NCBI GenBank assembly: GCA_015501585.1
Contig: JADNRY010000177.1
Coordinates: forward strand, 1-64,000
Length of the DNA: 64,000 bases
Direction of reading: 5' to 3'
From: Rhodocollybia butyracea
Lineage: Eukaryota; Basidiomycota; Agaricomycetes; Agaricales; Omphalotaceae
Under the pieces are notes generated by a model. That model ran no database searches and had not been told where the DNA came from. It was given only the letters and a program-made list of their open reading frames with translations. Below are positions 58,710-64,000 of the stretch, one piece after another (position 1 is the first letter of the stretch; the number at the start of each line of letters is the position of its first letter). A program made the position numbers and the translations under genes.

Positions 58710-60433
58710 TTACTTCCGCCGTGTGTTTCTCCAACTTCCGCTGCTCGGCGGCACGACAACCCTTGGTTGTGCAGAGTTCAGTTTTGCCGAGTAGAACGCG
58801 GCCACTCTAGCATCATGCCAGTCATTGCCTTGACCAACAAAGCCTGCTATGCTTTCTGAGCATGCGTCCGTCACCACCCATATTGGCTTATGGTCCGGCG
58901 AGCAATCTAACGGGACCCGTGCATGGTTTCGCCAACAGTGAGTAATTTCCTTTATTTCATCAAAAGCTCTCTGTTCCGTGAATGTCCACTGAAATGGAAC
59001 CGCAGCACCTGTATGTGCATGCAAGATACCCATTGGGCCCCGGATTTGAGGTAAGCTGTCGGTTAGGTAGCCGACCGCACCAAGAAATCCCGCTAACATC
59101 TCTTTCGAGGTTGGGACCTTCCAGTTGGCGATCGAGTCAACCTTCTCCGGGTCCATATAGACACCATCGTTGTCAATTACTTGACCCAATATCTTGAGTG
59201 CTTTCGGTAATAAATTCAATTTCTTCTCGCTGAGATAAATTTTTTCACGCTTCAAGACATCTAGAACCAACTTCACATGCTTGATATGGTCCTCCAGAGT
59301 CTCAGAGTAGATGACAATGTCATCTAAGTACACATCCATGAAGACACCAATGTAAGATGAGAAGGCATCATTCATTATTGCTTTGTAAGTTGCACCGCCG
59401 TTACAGTCTCCTATTTGGATAACCTGACTATCCATATTGCCGTCAGGAGTTGAGACCATCGTGCGGGGCACATGCTCTGGGATTATACGGATTTGCTCGT
59501 AGGCATCCTTTCCATCAATTAAGCTTCGGTACTTTGCTTTTGCAACCCGCCGTAGTATTCCATCTATGTTAGGAAGCGGCGAAGCAATCTTGTGAGTGTT
59601 TGTGTTACTTGCACGCAAGTCTATCACAACACAAAGGTCTTTCTTATCCTTTGTTTTAGGAATAAACATCATCGGGACAGTGTTCCGAGACGAAGTGACC
59701 ACCCACCGGCCACACTCCACATAAGCTTTACACTTCGCATCCCACTGAGGCCAGAACGCCTCTGGACACTGCGAGGGACGCCAGGGGTATATTTTATTCT
59801 CGTCTATCAAAGGAATAGTGTGGTTTATCCGACAGAGAGGAGGTAAACTCGTCTCGTCCATGGACTTGCACAAGGGTTTTGCATATGCACGCAGTTGTTC
59901 ATGCACATGCTCCAAGTGCTCCTCCTCTATTGAAATAGATTGAGTATGTATTTCACTGACATTGTCTCCTTGAATAGGGAGAGGAACATCGCTACCGACA
60001 TCAACGGTAGTTGGGTTAAGTCCAATCTGTACCTTGTATGTATATATCCAAGGTGTACCGAGAATAATATCGTAGTTTGATACGTTTGCAATATCAAAGT
60101 AGTGCGGGGCATTAATTTTCTGATATTTCAGATTTACTGTAAAAGGATTCTCGAACGTGATCCTTGGATAGCAAGGTGCAAAGGTAAAGGTGTAGGCATA
60201 TATTTCTTTTCTACCTTCAATTGATCAGCTAACTGGGTAGACATAAAATCTCCCAGCGAACCTGAGTCAATTAACGCATGCGCAGGCCTATCGTTAATTT
60301 TTACAACAATCACGATAGGTTGGGGAACAAGTCGCCCAACACTCTCAGCTGATTCAGTGAAGCCTTTGTAAAGGACACCAATAACCCTCAGGGGAGCCTT
60401 TACAAAGGCCAGCAATAAGGCTTTGACCTCTCT
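58710..60433 (-). pseudogene. Ty3/gypsy protease and reverse transcriptase fragment
   Basis: The frame opens at the edge of the palindromic element with RQHPNREVKALLLAFVKAPL and gives the aspartic protease ALIDSGSLGDFMSTQLADQL (about 60,280). After a frameshift near 60,134 it gives YDIILGTPWIYTYKVQIGLN. RT follows: NTVPMMFIPKTKDKKDLCVV, DLRASNTNTHKIASPLPNID, SLIDGKDAYEQIRIIPEHVP, and the catalytic YLDDIVIYS (YxDD). Thumb and connection segments lead into an RNase-H-like VTDACSESIAGFVGQGNDWH start. The sequence is cut at 58,710, so RNase H, integrase and any LTR are missing. Confidence 0.87.
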
Positions 60434-60434
60434 A

Positions 60435-61904
60435 TTTGGGTGTTGCCGGCTCGTTATGGCTCAGGCGGCAGCCCGGCAAGACTGATAGATTGGATTGCTA
60501 CCATATAGGGAAAAAAAAAAATGATGTGGGTTAGATAGGCGCCTAAAATCGAGGAAAAATCATGGAAAATGCCGAAAATATTCTAGGTGGCTTGCGGGGG
60601 GCGGGGCAGCTGAGCGGGGCGTGGGAAACCATGTGTAAATGCACCTGTAAATCGAAAAAATACCGCAAAAATACAGGGAAAATCGCGGACAAATCACGAA
60701 AAAATGCTCAAAAAGTCCGAGGGTATGGATACAGTATGGGGGCACCGATGCACCAGCAGAAGCGTGGGAAACCATGTGTAAATGCACCTGTAAATCGATA
60801 AAATACCGCAAAAATGCCGGAAAATTGACGGAAAAATGCTCAAAAAGTCCGAGGGTGTGGATATAGTATAGGGGCATCGGCGCACCAGCAGGATCGTGGG
60901 AAAACGCGTGTAAATGCTCCTCTAAATCGAAAAAATACCGCAAAAATACAGGAAAAAATGCCGGAAAAATCAGGAAAAGTTTCGAAAAAGGAGATACACT
61001 ATAGGGGCATCACTGGGTGGCTGTATTCAATAAAAATGCGAAAAAGTGCGAAATATAGCCTGTAAAATGCTCAATCACATATGTATGCTGCTCCCCAACT
61101 GGTGGTAATGTATACTAAGCATATGTGATTCCATTCCAGGTCATTTGGGCTCATTACAGATGCATATATTCATGATCCTCAAAAAAATACTGTATAATTG
61201 CACCATTAATCCAGATGTGGGAACTGGCATGCAGGATGTGGATAAAAATTGGTGGAAAGCTGTATCTTGAATCGAAGATCCCACCATTAAAATCCCACAG
61301 TGAATATAGCAATGTGTGGTCCATGAATCCCACCACAATTTCGAAGAATTTGGCCTTGGGAGGGATCTGGAGGCCCCAGTTGTTGCACTTATGGCTTGGG
61401 ATTTTGGCAGTCATACCTCCTATTGTACTCCTATATATGCCAACACTCACTCCTTGAACATTCCCACCTTTATTTTCTGCTGGTGCATCGGTGCCCCCAT
61501 ACTGTTTCCATACCCTCGGACTTTTTGAGCATTTTTTCGTGATTTTTCCGCGATTTTCCCTGTATTTTTGCGGTATTTTTCGATTTACAGGTGCATTTAC
61601 ACATGGTTTCCCACGCTACCACTCATGCGCCCCGCCCCCCGCAAGCCACCTAGAATATATTCCGCATTTTTTTACGATTTTTTCGCGATTTTAGGCACCT
61701 AGCTAGCCAAAATCACGCCCCTGCTCATGCGCCCCACCCCCCGCATGCCACCTAGAATATTTTCGGCATTTTTTACAATTTTTCCTCGATTTTAGGCGCC
61801 TATCTAATCCACATCATTTTTTTCTTTTCCCTATATGGTAGCAATCTAATCTATCAACCTTGCCGGGCTGCCGCCTGAGCCATAGAGAGCCGGCAACACC
61901 CAAA
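60435..61904. mobile_element. 1,470-bp element with long terminal inverted repeats
   Basis: Left end TTTGGGTGTTGCCGGCTC and right end GAGCCGGCAACACCCAAA are perfect complements. Similarity at roughly 90% continues for about 180 bp (GGCTCAGGCGGCAGCCCGGC, TGCTACCATATAGGGAAAA, AGGCGCCTAAAATCGAGGAA, ATATTCTAGGTGGC). It then continues through the inner repeat unit on both sides. A TA dinucleotide stands on each side (60,433-60,434 and 61,905-61,906), as expected for Tc1/mariner- or PIF-type insertion. No transposase is encoded. It lies between two gypsy fragments pointing away from each other; the plus-strand gag ATG overlaps the right TA. Confidence 0.7.
60618..61020 (+). repeat. Three tandem ~130-145-bp units in the left arm
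   Basis: The units start near 60,618, 60,763 and 60,893 with CGTGGGAAA(C/A)C. Each holds AATGC(A/T)CCT, AAATCGA.AAAATACCGCAAA, and ends in TAG/CAGTATGGGGGCA-like sequence with (C/G)CACCAGCAG. The right arm has a single inverted copy (about 61,480-61,620) but instead duplicates a different 75-bp segment (CGCCCC...GCCACCTAGAATAT at 61,628 and 61,728). The two arms have thus expanded different units. Confidence 0.75.
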
Positions 61905-61905
61905 T

Positions 61906-63523
61906 ATGACAATGGCGCATGCGCCTTGGACAACAGTAGTTTACCCCCGTCGAGCCAGAAGCCTTGAAAATCTTAAGGATTTTAATCTCAGGAAGGAATT
62001 TTTTAAGCCTACTCAGCTTTCTAAGGAACAGGTTGCTACTGTTCGTGCCGCTGAGAACACCCTCACTCCTGCTCAACGTGAGCTTGTGCAGAAGAGGAAC
62101 GCCATGGTTAGTAGAACTACGGCTCCACACCATTCCTCTCCTACTCCGGCTCCCAGTCCTTCCTATGTAGCCAAAGGGAAATTCGTTGACAATAACAACG
62201 AGATAAGTGACTCTGAGCTTAACATTGAAGCGCAGAAAGCTGATGGCTCGAATGCCATTCGGAAGGCTAGTTTAGCCTCTTCCGAGTCTGATCACAAGGA
62301 TCAGAAAAATTTCCGAAAGAGGAGAAACAGCTCACAGAAAGCAAAGGCCTGTAAGGCTAAATTGGCCGCTCACTCGGACAGTGAGAGCTTGTCAGATAAT
62401 GAGCCTGTGATTGCTAAAGCTAAGGAAATTAAGAAGTCAGATAAAATTTCTTCAAAGCAAGCATTGAAAGACATGCTTAAACCGATTTCCTCCGAGTACC
62501 AGAAAAGGATTAAGGAAGTCGTTAGTGGTAGGGCTGATACACCTTCTCTGCGTCACGGTAGGGGTGTCTCGGGCCAGCCATCTGACCGACTGCCAATCAA
62601 TGATGTTCTGGCAAAGACAATGAGGTTAAAATCAACTTCTCATAAATATGAGAGTACAGACTCTGATTCTGAATCGGATGCATCTCCTTCTACTCCTAAG
62701 TTGGGTTCAGACAGTGAGGACTCACCACCATCAGACTCTAGCGGAGATAGCTCCAACTCGGATTCAGATACCTCCTCTGGAAGCTCCGGGAGCTTGAGGA
62801 GAGGCCGGTGGCACAACCGCTGCAAGTCCAAGACCACTAGGTCCAATCGGTGTAAGTCGAAGAAGCATAAATCCAAAAAGGTGAAACACAATGTGAAACC
62901 AATTTCCCCATCTCCGTATAAGGGAGAACCTGATGCGGATGAGTACCAGCACTTTATGATGCAGTGCACTGCGTACTGCAAAGCCGGGAGGATTCCGAAA
63001 GATGAACAAGTCTTTTACATATCCAATTTCTTGGAAGGGAATGCTTTGAAATTTTTCATTCAGAAAGTAGTGAAAAATCATAGTAAATGGACCTTGTCCA
63101 AGTTCTTCAAGGGCTTGTTTAACTACTGTTTCCCATTGGACTACTGCAAACAACAACACCAGAAGCTACGCCGTTGTTATCAGAATGGCCGTAGAGTTTC
63201 TGAATATATTCATGAGCTCAAAAATCTATTATATTTTGTTGGCGAAATCAGTGAACATGAAAAGGTTGTAAAACTTTGGGATGGACTTAGCAGTCATATC
63301 CGATACGAGCTTCAGCGCAGTAAGCTGAGCAAAGACATTCATTCATGGAAAAAAGATAGCTCATGAAGCTGAATTGATTGAACTTGCTGATCTGGAAAAT
63401 CACATTAACTCTAATTCAGCGCCAAAGAAGGGCTCGAAATCAAGTTACCAGAATTATCAGCGTTCTGGCGGTGACAACAGTCAGCGTAAATCTAAGAATT
63501 TTGTTAAGTTCAAGGAGAATTGA
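61906..63523 (+). pseudogene. Ty3/gypsy gag, frameshifted
   Basis: Reads MTMAHAPWTTVVYPRRARSL, then a long Ser/Lys/Asp-rich charged region (about residues 80-320). The capsid-like retrotrans_gag domain follows: PSPYKGEPDADEYQHFMMQC, FYISNFLEGNALKFFIQKVV, FKGLFNYCFPLDYCKQQHQK and VSEYIHELKNLLYFVGEISE. At about 63,345 an extra A in AAAAAA shifts the frame, giving an early stop at 63,366. In the other frame the sequence continues AHEAELIELADLENHINSNS to a stop at 63,521-63,523. No CCHC knuckle was seen. It forms the particle shell in an intact element. Confidence 0.82.
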
Positions 63524-64000
63524 ATGAACATTATCATAAAAACCAACCATTGGTTGATGTTGGTATTCCTACACAAGGAATACAAACGAAAACGATAGCG
63601 CCATCAGCACCGAGAACGGTACACATGGTGCAAACACAGACAACAACGCAAGTCGTTTGTCAACAAAACACGCAAGGACCTGGTCCAAGCACAATGGTAC
63701 TACATACAGTAGTACCACCCGCACAACAACAGTTACCTCCGGTAACTTTTACACAGCAAGTACAAACAGTACCCGCTAAAATGAAGGCTCCTGTAAAGAA
63801 AGAGCCAATTACTATGGTGATCCCACCAGTAACAATACAACAAGCAGTACCACAAACAGTAGTACTACCAACACTGCCAGCTATGATAGTACAGGCATTG
63901 CCAATAGTAGTACCGACAACGGTACCATTGATAAATGAAGTACAGAATAATACTGCACTGACAGAAATAAGATCGCCTAGTATGCCGCTCCCAAACGGGA
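63508..64000 (+). other. Open frame rich in Val/Thr/Gln/Pro, running off the window
   Basis: From a TAA at 63,505-63,507 the frame GELNEHYHKNQPLVDVGIPT stays open for 164 codons to the window end. Its composition is strongly biased (runs like VPQTVVLPTLPAMIVQALPI), from DNA full of ACAGTAGTACCA-like strings. It overlaps the end of gag in another frame. It may be a disordered gag-pol linker of the same gypsy element, reached by frameshift, or a separate coding exon. No motif was recognised. Confidence 0.4.

Noticed and set aside
60435..61904. A pair of LTRs for the gypsy fragments
   Set aside because: The repeats are inverted, not direct, and are flanked by TA rather than a 4-6 bp duplication. 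I also see no primer site or polypurine tract next to them.

Overview
The window looks like nuclear DNA of a filamentous basidiomycete. Supported genes are cut by many 45-60 bp GT-AG introns (plus two that look GC-AG), exons can be as short as 18 nt, and the families (DUF2235/WD40, MFS drug transporters, multi-pass membrane proteins of the kind expanded in Agaricomycetes, Ty1/copia and Ty3/gypsy elements) fit an Agaricomycete. Rhizoctonia/Ceratobasidiaceae is my best guess; it is inference, not proof. No rRNA, tRNA, CRISPR or bacterial-type feature was seen.

Layout. 1-8.4 kb is gene-poor and holds two blocks of a degenerate repeat family; a third block lies at 12.7-14.5 kb. 8.4-11.6 kb (minus) is an 11-exon gene joining a DUF2235 alpha/beta-hydrolase to a seven-bladed WD40 propeller. 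16.9-19.7 kb (plus) is an intact 12-exon, 715-residue ABC transporter. A GTGCGTG-rich minisatellite separates it from a convergent FAD/NAD(P)-binding amine-oxidase-like gene (20.9-22.7 kb, minus). 23.9-25.9 kb is an intact nine-exon MFS transporter, and 38.4-40.6 kb holds a second MFS gene with partly identical exon lengths. 32.7-34.5 kb is a damaged subtilisin (S8). 34.8-36.1 and 41.7-43.1 kb are two related multi-pass membrane protein genes on the minus strand. 52.4-55.2 kb is a third, different membrane protein gene, broken by about 1.2 kb of extra sequence and an in-frame stop.

Mobile DNA. Copia-1 (25,979-31,949, minus) has both LTRs, a perfect 5-bp target duplication (TTATC), a polypurine tract and a possible half-tRNA primer site. 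A 352-bp foldback element sits in its integrase, and a 594-bp solo LTR with its own perfect target duplication (CTGTA) sits inside its 5' LTR. Copia-2 (about 46.7-52.2 kb, minus) is 5'-truncated and carries a 1.5-kb AT-rich insertion. At 58.7-64 kb a minus-strand gypsy protease-RT fragment and a plus-strand gypsy gag lie head to head around a 1,470-bp element with long inverted arms flanked by TA.

No operon-like pathway is visible. The intact host genes are mostly transporters and a putative hydrolase/recognition protein, embedded in repeat-rich sequence typical of an accessory region. The DUF2235-WD40 fusion and the nested or palindromic elements are the points most worth a second look.
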